From Rhynchopus euleeides (lineage: Eukaryota; Euglenozoa; Diplonemea; Diplonemida; Diplonemidae): DNA of 64,000 nt. The notes beneath the pieces were generated by a model that was not told where the DNA came from, did not search any database, and worked only from the letters and a program-made list of their open reading frames with translations. The DNA lies in contig OY723316.1 in the NCBI GenBank assembly GCA_963210315.1, forward strand, positions 496,001-560,000. Reading direction: 5' to 3'. Shown here in pieces: positions 33,600-45,561 of the stretch; position 1 is the stretch's first letter; each line of letters opens with the position of its first letter. Made by a program: the position numbers and the translations under genes.

Positions 33600-35629
33600 A
33601 TGTCCTTCCAGCGCGGTGCGCGTGCCCTTGCGGCATGTGGTGTCGGGTTTGCCGCTGCGTCTGCCCTGCAGAACGAGGTATGTTTGTGATGCGTGGCGTG
33701 GCGTGCTGTGGCGTGGCGTGGGGTGCGTTGTGTGTCTTCAGAAGAGAAGGGTTTGTTGAAGGGGGTGTCGATTGAAATGTGGTCATACATGCCTGTGCTG
33801 TCTTGCCTGCACCACCGCCACTGCAGGCCTCTGCGGCGACAGCGAACTACCCGCCTGTGGGGCTGTCGGAGGGTGTGCGGAAGCTGCCGAAGTGGATCCA
33901 GGCAGGGTGCGGTGACAAGGAGTACTACTGCCCGGAGAAGAATGCCGTGTTCCCCTCCGACTTCACCCCCGACGACATGCCGGACCTGTCGAAGCACTCG
34001 AACTTCATGGCGGAGTTCCTGGGGAAGCACCCGGAGGTGTACCAGAAGTACAAGGATCTGAAGACGTCGTCGGGGGTGACCCTGGCGAAGTGCATCAAGA
34101 CGGGTGTGGACAACCCCGGGCACCCGATGATCAAGACCTGCGGGATTGTTGCGGGTGACGAGGAGTCCTTCGAGGTGTGTGCCGTGTGTCATGTGTGAGT
34201 GTACGATGCTCCAGGCCTCGCAGCGGAGCGGCATTCGGCATTGCTGTGTGTTCTCCGAGGTTCTTCAAGGTCCCGTTCCGTGCCATGTTGACTGGCTGCA
34301 CATCGCTGTTGTTGCTCCCTCACAAGCACTGCTCATCCACACACACACAATCCCCACACGCAGGTGTTCGCCGATGTGTTCGAGCCCATCATCTCTGCAC
34401 GCCACGGCGGGTACCCACGCAACGCGGTGCACCCCACTGACATGGAGATTAGCCACGTGCTGGACACGAAGATCGACCCCACCGGGAAGTACGTGCTGAC
34501 GTCGCGTGTGCGCACAGGGCGGTCTGTGCGTGGGATCCGCCTGCCCCCCTCCATCGAGTTCCTGGAGCGGCGCGAGCTGGAGCGTGTGTGCGTCAAGGGC
34601 CTGCTGAACCTGAAGGGGAACCTGAAGGTGTGTCCGAAGTGGTTCTCTTTGCATTGGCTTTCTGCATTGTGTCGCACTACCTGGTTGTGTGCAGACTTGC
34701 ACATGCCTTTGTGCCGTCCGGGTCACGGAGGTTGCGGAGCCCGTCGAGGTGCACAGGGGTACCCACTCCGAGTTTTTGGAGACTTTCCATGACAAAAATC
34801 ATGAGGGGGGAAATGTCGGGAGACACATCTGTCACCTGCGTGCCGGGGTCTTTGCTCTGTGTCACTTTCCGGGGGCCTTCGCTCAGTAGTGCAAGATGCG
34901 ATCCACCTTACCAGAGCGGATATGCCGGCACGGTTTGACACCCCCCCACCCACACCACAGGGCGACTACTACCCGCTGAACGGCAGCATGAGCTACACGC
35001 CCAAGCGCGGTGGGATGTCGCACGCTGAGGAGGACGCACTGCGCAAGGCAGGGAACCTGTTCCAGGAGCCGGACAGCACGCTGCTGCTGGCCAGCGGGAT
35101 GGGCCGCCACTGGCCCGACGGGCGTGGTATCTTCCACAACACGGCGCGCAACTTCTTCGTGTGGGTTGGTGAGGAGGACCACCTGCGCATCGTGTCGATG
35201 CAGAAGGGCGACAACATCAAGGAGGTCTTCACGCGCTTCGCCACGGCGTGCAACGAGGTGCAGAAGGTGCTGAAGAGCGAGGGCTACGACTTCATGCACA
35301 ACAAGCACCTGGGGTACATCCTGACCTGCCCGTCCAACCTGGGCACCGGCCTGCGTGCGGGGCAGATGCTCAGCCTCCCGTTGCTGTCCGGCCGCAAGGA
35401 CTTCAAGGACGTGTGCAAGAAGATGGGGCTGCAGGCACGTGGCACGGCTGGTGTCGACTCCGCCTCCGTCGGCGGCAAGTGGGACATCTCCAACGCCGAC
35501 CGTCTCGGCAAGAGCGAGGTCGCTCTCGTCAACATCATGATCAGCGGCAACGCCAGGCTGGTGCAGTGGGAGCAGCTGCTGGAGCAGGGCAAGGGCACGC
35601 AGGTCGACAAGGAGATGGCGGCGCTGTGA
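33600..35629 (+). CDS. Creatine kinase, mitochondrial type, copy 2 (four exons)
   Basis: Exons 33600-33677, 33827-34174, 34364-34627 and 34961-35629 mirror copy 1 in size and phase and give 452 residues with all the same motifs. Introns 1 and 2 are nearly the same as in copy 1. Intron 3 is different: 333 bp against 145 bp, with unrelated middle sequence that includes an SR-E fragment (about 34866-34900). The duplicated unit, about 33558-35898, includes short 5' and 3' flanks. Near-identity of the exons argues for recent duplication or gene conversion. Both copies look intact. Confidence 0.94.
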
Positions 35630-36686
35630 TGCTGACCATTCCCTATCCATAACATCTACACAGGCATGATGCTGACCTACATGAATTATGCACACGCAAC
35701 GTGGCCAGCACCCCAGCAAGGGTATCCCTACACAGACTCTGGTTTCAAAACACAGCATACACAAACTTAACAACCCACGGCAAGTAAATACACCTGATTT
35801 GCACGGACATTATTGCACCAACCACATCTGCAGTTGGTTCTTTTTTCCAGCCCGGCAACAGGTGCCGGTTTAGCACGGCGACAATGCCAACGATCCCAGA
35901 CTCCCCCCCGTGCTGAAAACCCATTCCATCCTCCCCCCACCCCCTCTTTCTCCCCCGGCTCCTTGCAGCTGTCAGGCCGACACACCCACGACACAGACCC
36001 AGGCCTTCAGCGACCAAGACCCGCACGACTGCAAAGTTGTTTCTTTCCTTATAGACGAACACGGCTGGGATTTTTCGCACCAAAAAAAGGACTTCGTTCG
36101 GTGCCTGCGCAACACGTTTATCCACAGCGAGTAACTTGCAAACAACATAACCGCGAAAGGGGTACGATTTCGCAGTTGTGCCGTAACGCCGGGGCGGCCC
36201 CCGCTCCCCGTTGGGAGGAAGGGAAGAGTGGGGGCGAGGGGATGGTCGTGGTGGTGGTGGTGGTGGGGTGCACTCAGATCGGATGAGCGTATCTCATGCA
36301 AAGCTGTGTCACCCCCACCCCTCCTCCCTCCCCTCGTCCCCTCGTCCCCCCACCCCCACCCCCCCTTCGGTGTATCAAAACCAGGGTTTTTTTTATTGAG
36401 CTTTTTTTCTCCCCACCACCACCCCCCCCCCCCCTCCCTACACATCTCTCTTGTTCTTAATGAAGGCCGCACGATCCGATTGCCCACACCCTCCTATTTC
36501 TTGCGTCACCAGGGGTGGGAGGAGGGGGGGGAGGGGAGTTATGGGAGCAAACCAAGAAAGACAGACGGGTTCTCTCCCGAGTTTGCGGGACTGCATGAAA
36601 TGCCTTCTCGACACAAGGGAGGGTGGGTGGGTGGGTGGCAGACAAGCAACAGCCCCTCAAGTCTCCCTTTTTTTTGTTTTGTTGGT

Positions 36687-36880
36687 TTCGGCGTAGCCAA
36701 CTGGGGGAAACTTTTATGTGCCTTAAGCTGGATCGTGCGTCCCCCACCCACTCACACCACTTCATCAGACCGGGGAGTGGTCTACACAAAGAGTGGGGTC
36801 TGCGTTCCAACAAAACAACTTCCGGCAGTATTTGGTTTGTTATCCCTCATTCTGCTGTCACTTTACGATCCAGCAGGGTG
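36687..36880 (+). repeat. SR-A dispersed repeat, copy 1
   Basis: About 190 bp from TTCGGCGTAGCCAACTGGGG to CTTTACGATCCAGC. It contains an inverted pair GCTGGATCGT / ACGATCCAGC enclosing most of its length. Copies at 43853-44042 and 50179-50362; a 3' part at about 54868-54905. Confidence 0.8.
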
Positions 36881-37427
36881 GGGGGGGTGGCACAGATAGT
36901 TTTGCTGAAATGTACACTATATACCCCCGAAACCGTTCAAATTCCGGCGAGGGGGTGGGGGTGGGGGTGGGGGGGGTGGGTTAGGGGAGTGTAATACCAC
37001 ACAGGCTTTGGTCGGCGGAAATGTTTACTCTCCAACGGGCAGGGTTCAAGGGGGAAAACCCATCGGATGCTACTGCCGACACCCCCCCGCCCCCTCCATC
37101 TCCCTCCACCCCTTCACCACGCCCTTTGCTGTAGTGGTCGCGAGGGGTGTCGTCTGGGGTGATGGTGTTGCGATGTTGTTTCAACTGCTTACAGCCCCAC
37201 CTAGCCCCTTTGAGCTGAGGGGATCAAGCAAGAGGCACGCCATTTAGGGCTACCAACGAGTTCTTCATCCCACGAACGTTCACGCGCAAGGTCCTCGGCG
37301 AGGGCCACCCTTATGAGCTTGTCCCCCAGACTGTCCCGGGTGCGTGGGTAGACAAACTATTCTGCATTGTCTGGTGCCGCAATCCCAGCCGCGGACATCC
37401 GAGGTAGCGTGGGTGTCCGGTCGGGGA

Positions 37428-37791
37428 TCAGTGTTGAACTCTTCGAAGCAGCGGCAACAGCCCTGTCGGATGCATTTTTTTCTTGGCAAGGGATAGCTCT
37501 CCGTATATGAATGCATCCGGATGTTCACGAGCCATGGAGTACGTCTCGATGCACTCGATTGCATTCGTCGCGAATGTCGCCAGCTTCAGCGCATTGGCTG
37601 CTTCGTTTCCGTTGGTGGCGGCCCTCTGCATCTCCATCGTTGCTTCTGGAGCAGGGCAGGGGATGATGGCGTCCCGCGTACTCCCCTGCACCCGTGTCGG
37701 CGATGTACTGCCGCAGGCGGCCCGCCGCAGCATGCACACGGGTATCCGTCCCCGACGCGATGTCGCAGAGGCGCGCCAGCTCCCGCCGCAC
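37428..37791 (-). pseudogene. Possible broken coding fragment
   Basis: Two overlapping minus-strand frames look protein-like and would join near 37685 by a frameshift: RRELARLCDIASGTDTRV... (from 37791) and ...ANALKLATFATNAIECIETY (to 37428). No family is recognised. Either a decayed gene or two exons with a very short intron. Confidence 0.22.
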
Positions 37792-37819
37792 TAACTCTAC
37801 TCTATACTCTATATTCTAG

Positions 37820-37870
37820 CCCCACGTAGCCGAGCGGGTACCTGCTCCTTGCAGGTTCGACCACTCTGGC
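37820..37870 (+). ncRNA. tRNA-like segment with A and B box matches
   Basis: TAGCCGAGCGGGT (37827) matches a Pol III A box and GGTTCGACCA (37854) a B box, but they are only 27 nt apart rather than about 44, as if an anticodon arm were missing. No convincing acceptor stem closes it. It could be a tRNA-derived repeat head or a decayed tRNA gene. Confidence 0.25.
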
Positions 37871-38227
37871 ATCCGTGGAGGGAAGAGGAGGTATGGGTTG
37901 GCCGGGCATATTTGGCTACATTATTGCGTACAATGGAATCTAACGAACACCAGCTCGAATGAATAGTTTTTAAATCCTCCGTGCAATGGGATGGCTGCTG
38001 GAAGTTGCGACCAAATGGGCAGAGAGCATGTTCATGCCAATATCCTGGGGCTTCTTCACGACATTGGGACAAGCACCCCAGGACCTTGATGGGGGGCTTC
38101 GCCCAAACAACTTTATCTTTGATTGCCACACACACCCATCACCCATCACCCTTTGCTCCAGGAATAGGCATCCTTGTTTTTTTTCTTCTATTTTTTTTGC
38201 CCCCGACCCACCCATCGCATCAGCACC

Positions 38228-40036
38228 ATGTCTCTCGTTGGCACCGTCGAGAAATGGATGCCCTACAAGGGGTACGGGTTCATCATGGGCGACGACGGGA
38301 AGCAGGTCTTCGTCTACAACGGCTCCCTGGCCAGCGGCTCCTCGCTGACAGTGGGCGGGCGTGTCAACTACGACCTCGGGGCACACAACAAGCGCTCGCA
38401 GAAGAAGGATGGGGCTCAGCCGGCGGTCAACGTGACCGGCCCTGCCGTGGTGATGAACTCGCAGGGAAAGATGGTGGGCAAGGTCAAGGAGTGGCTGGCG
38501 CCGAAGTCGTGCGGGTTCATCCTGTCCGGGGAGAACGACGAGAAGGTCTACTACGTGCATCACTCGGGGTTCGAGGGTGCCCGCCTCCAGAAGGGTGAGA
38601 CTGTGTACTTCGACGAGCTGCCCGACCGGATACACAAGACTGGCCGTGGTGTCGCTGTCAACGTGACGGGTCCCGGTGTGAAGTCCCGTGGGTCGCGTGT
38701 GGGGACCGTGCGCCGCTGGTCCTTCGAGAACCGCTACGGCTTCATCCTTGACGCGGAGACGAAGAAGGATGTGTTCGTGCATGCGAATGAGATCGGGGGG
38801 TCTGCACTGACGGTGGGGAAGGATGTGTACTTCGACATCTCGACGCGTGAGGGGCGGGAGTATGCTGAGAACATCTCGGGTCCGGCCATCACCGACATGA
38901 AGACCTTCATCCAGGAGTCGGCGAGCCTGCAGAAGCTGCAGCAGTTCATGATGCACCCGCCGGCGTACGGCAACAGCCACGGACATGGTCATGGCAACAG
39001 CCACGGGCGGTTCAATGGGAACGGGAACCACAGCGGTGCCGGGCACCGCAGCAACAACAACAACAACAACAACAGCAACAACGGCCACCACCACCACCAC
39101 CACCCGCAGCAGCAGCAGCACCACCAGCACCAGATGCAGCACCAGCACCACCACCAGCACCAGCACCAGCACCAGTCGCACCACCACCACCACCAGCACC
39201 AGCACCAGTCGCACCACCACCACCAGCAGCAGCAGCAGCTGCAGCACCAGCACCAGCACCAGGGGCGTTCCAACGGCAACCAGGGGCGGAACAACGGCAG
39301 CCAGCAGCAGGGGCGCAAGGGCCACTACCACAACAACAACACCAACAACGGTTACCACCAGCAGCAGCAGCAGCAGCAGCAGATGCAGCCGCAGCAGGGG
39401 CGCAAGGGCAACAGCCAGCACCAGCAGGGGCGTAAGAACCCCACCGCGAACAAGAACGCCAACAGCAACAACAACAACGGGAACCAGCAGCAGCAGCAGG
39501 TGCAGCCGCAGCAGCAGCAGCGGAAGAGCAAGAACAACAACGCCAGCAACAACAACGCCAGCAGCAACAACAACAACAACAACAACAACAACGGGAACCA
39601 GCAGCCGCAGCAGGTGCAGCCGCAGCAGCAGCAGCGGAAGAGCAAGAACAACAACGCCAGCAACAACAACGCCAGCAGCAACAACAACAACAACAACAAC
39701 AACAACAACGGGAACCAGCAGCCGCAGCAGCAGCAGAGCCGCAAGAACAACGGTAAGCAGCAGAAGCAGCAGCAGCAGCAGCAGCAGCCCCAGCAGCAGG
39801 GTAACTCCAACGCCAACGCCAACACCAACGCCAACAGCAGCAACAGCAACAACCGCCGCAACCGCAACAACAACAACAACAACGCCAGCAACGGCAACAG
39901 CAACGGCAACACGAACAACGCGCCGCAGAACGACGCCGGCAACAACCAGACCCGCGCTAAGGCCCAGGGGAACCAGTCGAACGGGAAGGGCGCGCGGAAG
40001 GGGGCGTCGCAAAACGTCGGCCCGAACCGCCGTTAG
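38228..40036 (+). CDS. Triple cold-shock-domain protein with Q/N/H-rich tail
   Basis: One exon, 602 residues from the ATG in AGCACCATGTC. Three nucleic-acid-binding cold-shock domains follow each other: about 1-72, 82-150 and 156-222. Each has the (Y/C)GFI core (YGFIMGDD, CGFILSGE, YGFILDAE) and a second strand (VFVY, VYYVHH, VFVHANE); the third is the most canonical. Each ends in NVTGP or NISGP. From about 250 the chain is repeats of Gln, Asn, His and short Arg/Gly patches (QGRKG, QQRKSKNNN), including a nearly exact repeat of about 40 residues, so it is prion-like and probably disordered. Likely an RNA-binding protein of mRNA granules (inferred). The 783-codon antisense frame over the tail is an artefact of repeat composition. 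Confidence 0.92.
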   Translation: MSLVGTVEKWMPYKGYGFIMGDDGKQVFVYNGSLASGSSLTVGGRVNYDLGAHNKRSQKKDGAQPAVNVTGPAVVMNSQGKMVGKVKEWLAPKSCGFILSGENDEKVYYVHHSGFEGARLQKGETVYFDELPDRIHKTGRGVAVNVTGPGVKSRGSRVGTVRRWSFENRYGFILDAETKKDVFVHANEIGGSALTVGKDVYFDISTREGREYAENISGPAITDMKTFIQESASLQKLQQFMMHPPAYGNSHGHGHGNSHGRFNGNGNHSGAGHRSNNNNNNNSNNGHHHHHHPQQQQHHQHQMQHQHHHQHQHQHQSHHHHHQHQHQSHHHHQQQQQLQHQHQHQGRSNGNQGRNNGSQQQGRKGHYHNNNTNNGYHQQQQQQQQMQPQQGRKGNSQHQQGRKNPTANKNANSNNNNGNQQQQQVQPQQQQRKSKNNNASNNNASSNNNNNNNNNGNQQPQQVQPQQQQRKSKNNNASNNNASSNNNNNNNNNNGNQQPQQQQSRKNNGKQQKQQQQQQQPQQQGNSNANANTNANSSNSNNRRNRNNNNNNASNGNSNGNTNNAPQNDAGNNQTRAKAQGNQSNGKGARKGASQNVGPNRR

Positions 40037-40413
40037 AGCGAATTGTATGTGCTGCTTCCGGAACCGCAGCTGACGCCATCCCGATGCACAGCAGACATGT
40101 GAATGCCACGGGGGTGGGGTGGGGGTGGGGTGGGGTGGGGAGGTGTGTTTGTGGAACCCGTCGGATGCCGCGTGATATTCAGAATCGCGCATCGGGAGGG
40201 GAAACAAAAATACAAGACCCGGTTTGCCGAACAACAAAGGGAAGGCTTCAGACACCGCATCCACAACTGCCCCCCTCCTCCTCCTCCTCCGCCCCCTCCG
40301 CCCACCAACGCGCCCTCCCACGTACTCAATTGTAGCACAACAAAAAAAGTGAATCCATGCGCTGCTTATTGGTTGTGCCCCCCCATCCCCGACAAAAAAA
40401 AGTACAAAAAAAC
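40037..40413. other. 3' flank, no gene
   Basis: G-rich stretch near 40110-40140, CTC repeats near 40265-40290 and a final C-run that leads into the element at 40414. Confidence 0.5.
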
Positions 40414-41322
40414 GTACCTACCCCCCCCCCCCCGTGTTTAAGTCCCCTATCCATATGATGTGTTTAAGTCCCCTCGGCGGTCAATTTTCCCGAAGGGACT
40501 TAAACACCCCGGTCTAGTAGTTTGGTTGGGGGGCATTTTTTCTCGATTTTTCCACGTGTCCGTTGGCGGACCACCAGGATGTGAGGCACGTGTGGAGGCC
40601 AGGGAGGGAGCCTGGGGGCTTCGGATACCCGCACGTGGCCCGGACTGCCCCGCCGGGGGCAGTCCGGGTCACGTCGCTCGTCCTCATCCACAGCCTCGCT
40701 GTGTGCGATGCAGGTCGTGCGCCAGCCCCTCTTGTCGCACTGGAGTCGGGAATCAATTCTGCGGCACAGCGGGGCTGCTAGCAGTGGCGAGGGCCGCAGT
40801 GTGCCAGTGCTCAGCGCCCTCGGATCCCCACGCCACCCATACTGCCACCCCCAGCTGGCCCCGCCTGAGCACCCGCCGTGTGTCCCGTCTCCCAGGGGAG
40901 AACGTCGGTTGGCCCAGGGGACATGCCATCTTCCATGGGACATCTAGCGGAAAGCTTGACACCTCCCAGGGCTAGCGTCAACCCCTGAGGCACGACATCT
41001 CTTGCGCTTCAGGCCCCCTTGGGTTGCTTGCCCTGCAGCTTTGGCAGCCTGACCACCCAAGTCAGTGGTTATGGGCAGTGCTTGGCAGAGCAGGGTGGCC
41101 CTGAAGCAGTGTGAGAGGCAAAGGGGTTTGAGGCCCCAGCTCCCAGGTCCCCAGAATCTGTCCAGATGTGCCTCGGAATCGATATAATACGGCCTCTCCC
41201 CGGTTCCGTCAGGAAACAGGTGACAGGCGTGTTTAAGTCCCCTCCGATGTGTTTAAGTCTCCTTGGCCCCGATTTTGACGTTTGGATAGGGGACTTAAAC
41301 ACGGGGGGGGGGGGGTAGGTAC
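40414..41322. mobile_element. TIR element with GTGTTTAAGTCCCC ends
   Basis: GTACCTACCCC then GTGTTTAAGTCCCCTATCCA at the left opposes the same sequence inverted at the right. A second GTGTTTAAGTC copy lies just inside each end. The ends are embedded in C-run / G-run. The 0.75-kb interior has no recognisable domain; it is probably non-autonomous. Confidence 0.7.
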
Positions 41323-42338
41323 AAAAAATACAAAAAATGTCCGGTCGAATCTCAAGAGAAGTTGAATCAACGGGAGGGGGGGAAAATACAAATGGTTGAT
41401 GTTCCTTCGAACGCAGAACGCCCCCGCCCCCCACCCCCCCACCCCCCACTCCCCTTATTTGTATCTGCTGTTTTCACTCGCCCGACCCCCCCCCCCCCCC
41501 TTCACCATTTGTCCCCGACCAATGTCCCCCTCCGTTCCCCGACCCCATATTCTTTGCAGCACAACGTACACCCCCACACCCCCCACCCCGTATCCCTTCC
41601 CACATCCAACCATCTCAAGCCCGTGTAGTGGCAACTATTGCATCATTGAGCAGCTCCCTTCCCGTGGGCTGTTATAGTTTCTTCGCCCAGATAGCAAGCA
41701 AAAACGGGTTTATTATTTGAAAAAAACACCCACAGAGGGGGGGGGGTAGGTGGGTGGGTGGGTGGGTGGGTAAGGATGCTTGAGCTGAGAGTGCTCGTGA
41801 TATTCATTTTTTTTGTCGGGCGCCAAGCAAAATATTATGAAATTTACAAAAAAAAGTGAAAAAAAATCGGGGCATTTCTGGCTTGGAAGTGTACAGAAGT
41901 GTGAGAAAAATGAAAGTCGTCTGTGCGTGCCTCGCACAACAACAAAAAAAGGTTGCAAAGAGCGGTCGCAGTTTTATGTTGACGCACACGGGGGTCAGAA
42001 GCAGAGAGAGAGAGAAAGAGAAAGAGATCGCACGCAAAAAGGGGGGGGGGGGGCACACACCACCGCTCCAGCAACAAAGGAAAAAAAGGGGATCATTGTT
42101 CTGATTTTTGCTTCAAAATTCTCACGCAGGAATCGCATTCCCCCCCCACCCCCCTTCTGACTCAACCAATTGTCGAAGATTGGTTTGGGGTGAATGTGGG
42201 GTGTTGGGGGTGGGAGTGGGTTTGGGGGGGGGGGAGGGGAGGGATGGAGGGTGCGCGTGTGAGTGTGTGTGTGTGCCCTCCGGGGGGGGGGGGGGAGGGA
42301 GGGGGCGATGCTTGGGTGCGAAATGGGTGATTATTTTT

Positions 42339-42545
42339 TACTGGTTACGAGCGACGAAGCGTGGCAAGAAGTCGCGCAAGCAAACGAGGGGGAAATCGTA
42401 CGACTTGAAGCTTTAGGATCAGCACCTTTTATGCCACTTCACAGGGCCTCAACACAGCCTTGAGACAGCAAAGTGTGCGCTCAACAAATAGGGGAGTCCG
42501 TCTCCCCAGTTTTGCTGGGCACGGTGTCTACAGTAAAGCGAACGG
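42339..42545 (+). repeat. SR-B dispersed repeat
   Basis: Best match is 10704-10905; blocks shared include GTTACGAGCGACGAAGCG, CTTGAAGCTTTAGGATCAG and CTCAACACAGCCTTGAGAC. Confidence 0.8.
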
Positions 42546-43852
42546 AAGTACTACACCCCGATGCATGCCTCCAGCATAAGGCGCTCAAAACAACAGCTCT
42601 TCTTTTATTTTATTTTTTGCTGCGTCATTCCGTTGTTGCTTCTGCGCACCACCCCACACCCCGCCCCCCCCCCCCCCCTTTTTGCCCAAGCATCCCCTCT
42701 CACCTCACCTCCCTTCCTCCCTCCCTCCCGCCCCCCTCCCCCCCGGGACAAAGGTGTCACCCCCTTCCCGACAACCCGTCCCTATCATTCATATTTATTT
42801 GTGTTTCTACCGCCTGCTCTCACCTTCAGCCAGCGCACTTCGGTCACAATGGCTTCTTTGTGTGGGTGCATGGAACCGTGTGGTGTCATGTAGGGTAGTT
42901 GGGGGTTCGGATAGCGGGCCTGGTTTTCACGGAGTGGGCTTGAGGGGGGGGCACACCGCGCGATGCCAGCACGCTTACCCAAACTACACTGCGGGTGCAC
43001 GGGGTACAGGCTCCAATTCAAAAATAATAACCAAAAAAATAATAACCTAACCGCAAAGAGTTACTTAGAAGGCGACACGTGCAGCAAATGTGTGCATGAC
43101 CAGCAATCAGGCCCCCCCCCCCCCCACATGACCCCCTGTTTTTGTTGTTGTTTCGAGGACAACGGGGGGGTGGGGGGTGGGGGGGGGGGGGACGTGTGAC
43201 TTGAAACCCCTTGTCGGCAGCGAAGACCCCCCCCCCTCCCCCCCTCCCTCCCTCACACCCTGACACCCCCCTCACATCCTCCGGGCCTGCTCTCCCCTTA
43301 TGTCCAGCATATCTGGTGTGGTGACTACAAACAATCACTAACATTGCGAGAAGGTGCTGGGAGCGCTTGCTTTTTTTTTCCATTCACTCTCGACGATCAA
43401 AACCCCCCCCTCACACCCTGACTCTCTGACACACCCCCCCCCCCTCCGGGCCTGCCCTCCCCTTCTAGCGAAAAGGGCCCGCGCCTATTTCTTTTGCATT
43501 TCTCTGTACACGTTCCAGACACGTGATAATGGGGTGGGGGGGGGAGGTGCTGGCTGTGGATGGCCCGCGCGTTGGTTCGGGTTAACCCCCCTTTATGCGT
43601 CCCCTCCCCCCCTTTTGGAGCCGGAGGGGGGGAGGGAGTGGGGAGAGATATTTTTTTAAGCACACTCGTGTGAGCGGAAAGCGCCCCACCACAGCTGCAA
43701 CCAAACGTGCTCTATACACTAACCCCACCCTTCATCAGGCTCAGGGTGTGATCATCATTTCAGGGTTTTGTGTGTAGAAGCGTCAACGCAACAAACAAAA
43801 GGAAATTCATCAGAGCGGTTGTAGCTGTGAAGTGATAGGGCGCTTTTGTTCG

Positions 43853-44042
43853 TTCGGCGTAGCCATCTGGGGAAACTTTCTGTGTCTTTAGCTGGGTCGT
43901 GCGGCCCCCACTCGCACCACCTCGTTAGGCCGGGGAGTGGTGTGCACAAAGAGTGGGGTCTGCGTTCCAACAAAAAAAATCAACTTTCGGCAGTAAATTT
44001 GGTTCGTTGTCTCGTTTTGCTGTCACTTTACGATCCAGCGGG
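43853..44042 (+). repeat. SR-A dispersed repeat, copy 2
   Basis: Same boundaries as 36687-36880. It is preceded, about 75 bp upstream, by the SR-C sequence TGTAGAAGCGTCAACGCA, which also precedes the 50-kb copy in diverged form, so SR-C and SR-A may be one longer repeat. Confidence 0.75.
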
Positions 44043-44956
44043 GGGGCACATATAGTTTTTGTTGTCCCTTCAAACCCGGCTTCAAATCCAGTTCCCCTCC
44101 CCTACCCCTTCACGTGGGCTGACGTGCACATCGGTGTGGCGTATTTTTTGTACAGTTTATTTTTTTTGGGTTATTTACGATAATGCCCTGTTTTTTTTGA
44201 AAGTTTCGCGATAATGCCACTTTTCAAAAAGTGGCATTTTCGCGAAAAAAAAGTGGCATTATCGCGAAAAAAAAGTGGCATTATCGCGAAGAAAAAAGTG
44301 GCACCCAAAAAAGTGGCATTATCGCGAAAAAAAAGTGGCATTATCGCAAATGCCACCTAAACTATCCAGTACGCACAGGCCCCCCCCCAGCCGTAGGCCA
44401 GGGGGTCCACAGGGCCCCCCCAAGCCAGGGCTCAGGGGGGGCCCAGGGGGCTTTGGCCAGGCCACAGGGGCACAGGCCAAAAAAGTGGTACTGAAAAAGT
44501 GGCATTATCGCGAAAAAAAAGTGGCATTATCGCAAATGCCACCTAAACTATCCAGTACACACAGGCCCCCCCCCCAGCCGTAGGCCAGGGGGGCCCCCAG
44601 AGCCCCCCTAAGCAGTGCTCAGGTTCAGGCAGGGGGGGTCAGCACACAGGCCCCCCACTCAGGGGGGGCCTTGGCCGGGCCAAAAAAGTGGTACTGAAAA
44701 AGTGGCATTATCGCGAAAAAAAAGTGGCATTATCACAAATGCCACCTAAACGATCCAGTACACACAGGCCCCCCCCCCCCCAGCCGTAGGCCAGGGGGTC
44801 CCCCCAGACCCCCCCTGAGCAGTGCTCAGGGGGGGCAGGGGGGGTCAGCACACAGGCCCCCCACTCAGGGGGGGCCTTTGGCCGGGCGAAAAAGTGGTAC
44901 TGAACCCCTCCCCCAGCTGGGGGCTAAAGGGGGGGTCCTCGGGCTGACCCCGGGGG

Positions 44957-45069
44957 TTTGCGATAGCAGGCAACCTCGTGCCGGGACCTGTCATAGACTT
45001 GTGCTATTCGAGGGACCAGCTACTAGGCTCCGTGGTCGAATTTGTTTGAAAAGGCCTTGACCAAAGGCA
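44957..45069 (+). ncRNA. Conserved structured motif, copy Y (left arm)
   Basis: Counterpart of 15962-16071. It has the same TTTGCGAT start, GGACC(T)...TAGAC block, CCGTGG and GAAAAGGCCTTGACC hairpin. Repeated inverted in the right arm (45562-45674). Confidence 0.35.
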
Positions 45070-45561
45070 AATGAAACTTTCGCCCCCCCAAGGATCGCAC
45101 CACTTCATCTCAGGACTTCCCTCCCACACTCCCACACGTGATTCGCCCCCTCAGAGCCAGACTACTGTTTCAGAACTGTACACCCCTCTCCACACGTTCA
45201 CTGGCTCCCCCGCTGAATGCGACGAACAGTGCGACATGCCAAACCTAGGACGGAGGCATGCACGCATGTTGACTGGTGAAAAGGGGACACCCTAAGCAAG
45301 GCATACAAAGCGGTAGGTAATACCCGCCTGGGCTCTGTTTACCCCACCGTCAGCAACGCGGCGCCGTTAAAACTCTATAAGGGGAGGTTTGGCATGTCGC
45401 ACTGTTCGTCGCATTCAGCGGGGGAGCCAGTGGACGTGTGGAGAGGGGTGTACAGTTCTGAAACAGTAGTCTGGCTCTGAGGGGGCGAATCACGTGTGGG
45501 AGTGTGGGAGGGAAGTCCTGAGATGAAGTGGTGCGATCCTTGGGGGGGCGAAAGTTTCATT

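Larger units (their letters stand above)
35630..38227. other. 2.6-kb intergenic region
   Basis: It holds the duplicated 3' flank (to about 35898), C-rich and G-rich tracts, SR-A at 36687-36880, a broken minus-strand frame at 37428-37791 and a tRNA-like segment at 37820-37870. No intact gene is supported. Confidence 0.5.
41323..44167. other. 2.8-kb intergenic repeat region
   Basis: SR-B at 42339-42545, SR-C fragment about 43707-43800, SR-A at 43853-44042, a GAGA run near 42005-42025 and many poly-C/poly-G runs. No gene is supported. Confidence 0.5.

Noticed and set aside
37970..40321. 783-codon minus-strand open frame rich in Val/Leu
   Set aside because: It is the antisense of the CAG/AAC/CAC repeats of the cold-shock gene; repeat DNA lacks stops on the opposite strand. 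The + strand has recognisable domains.
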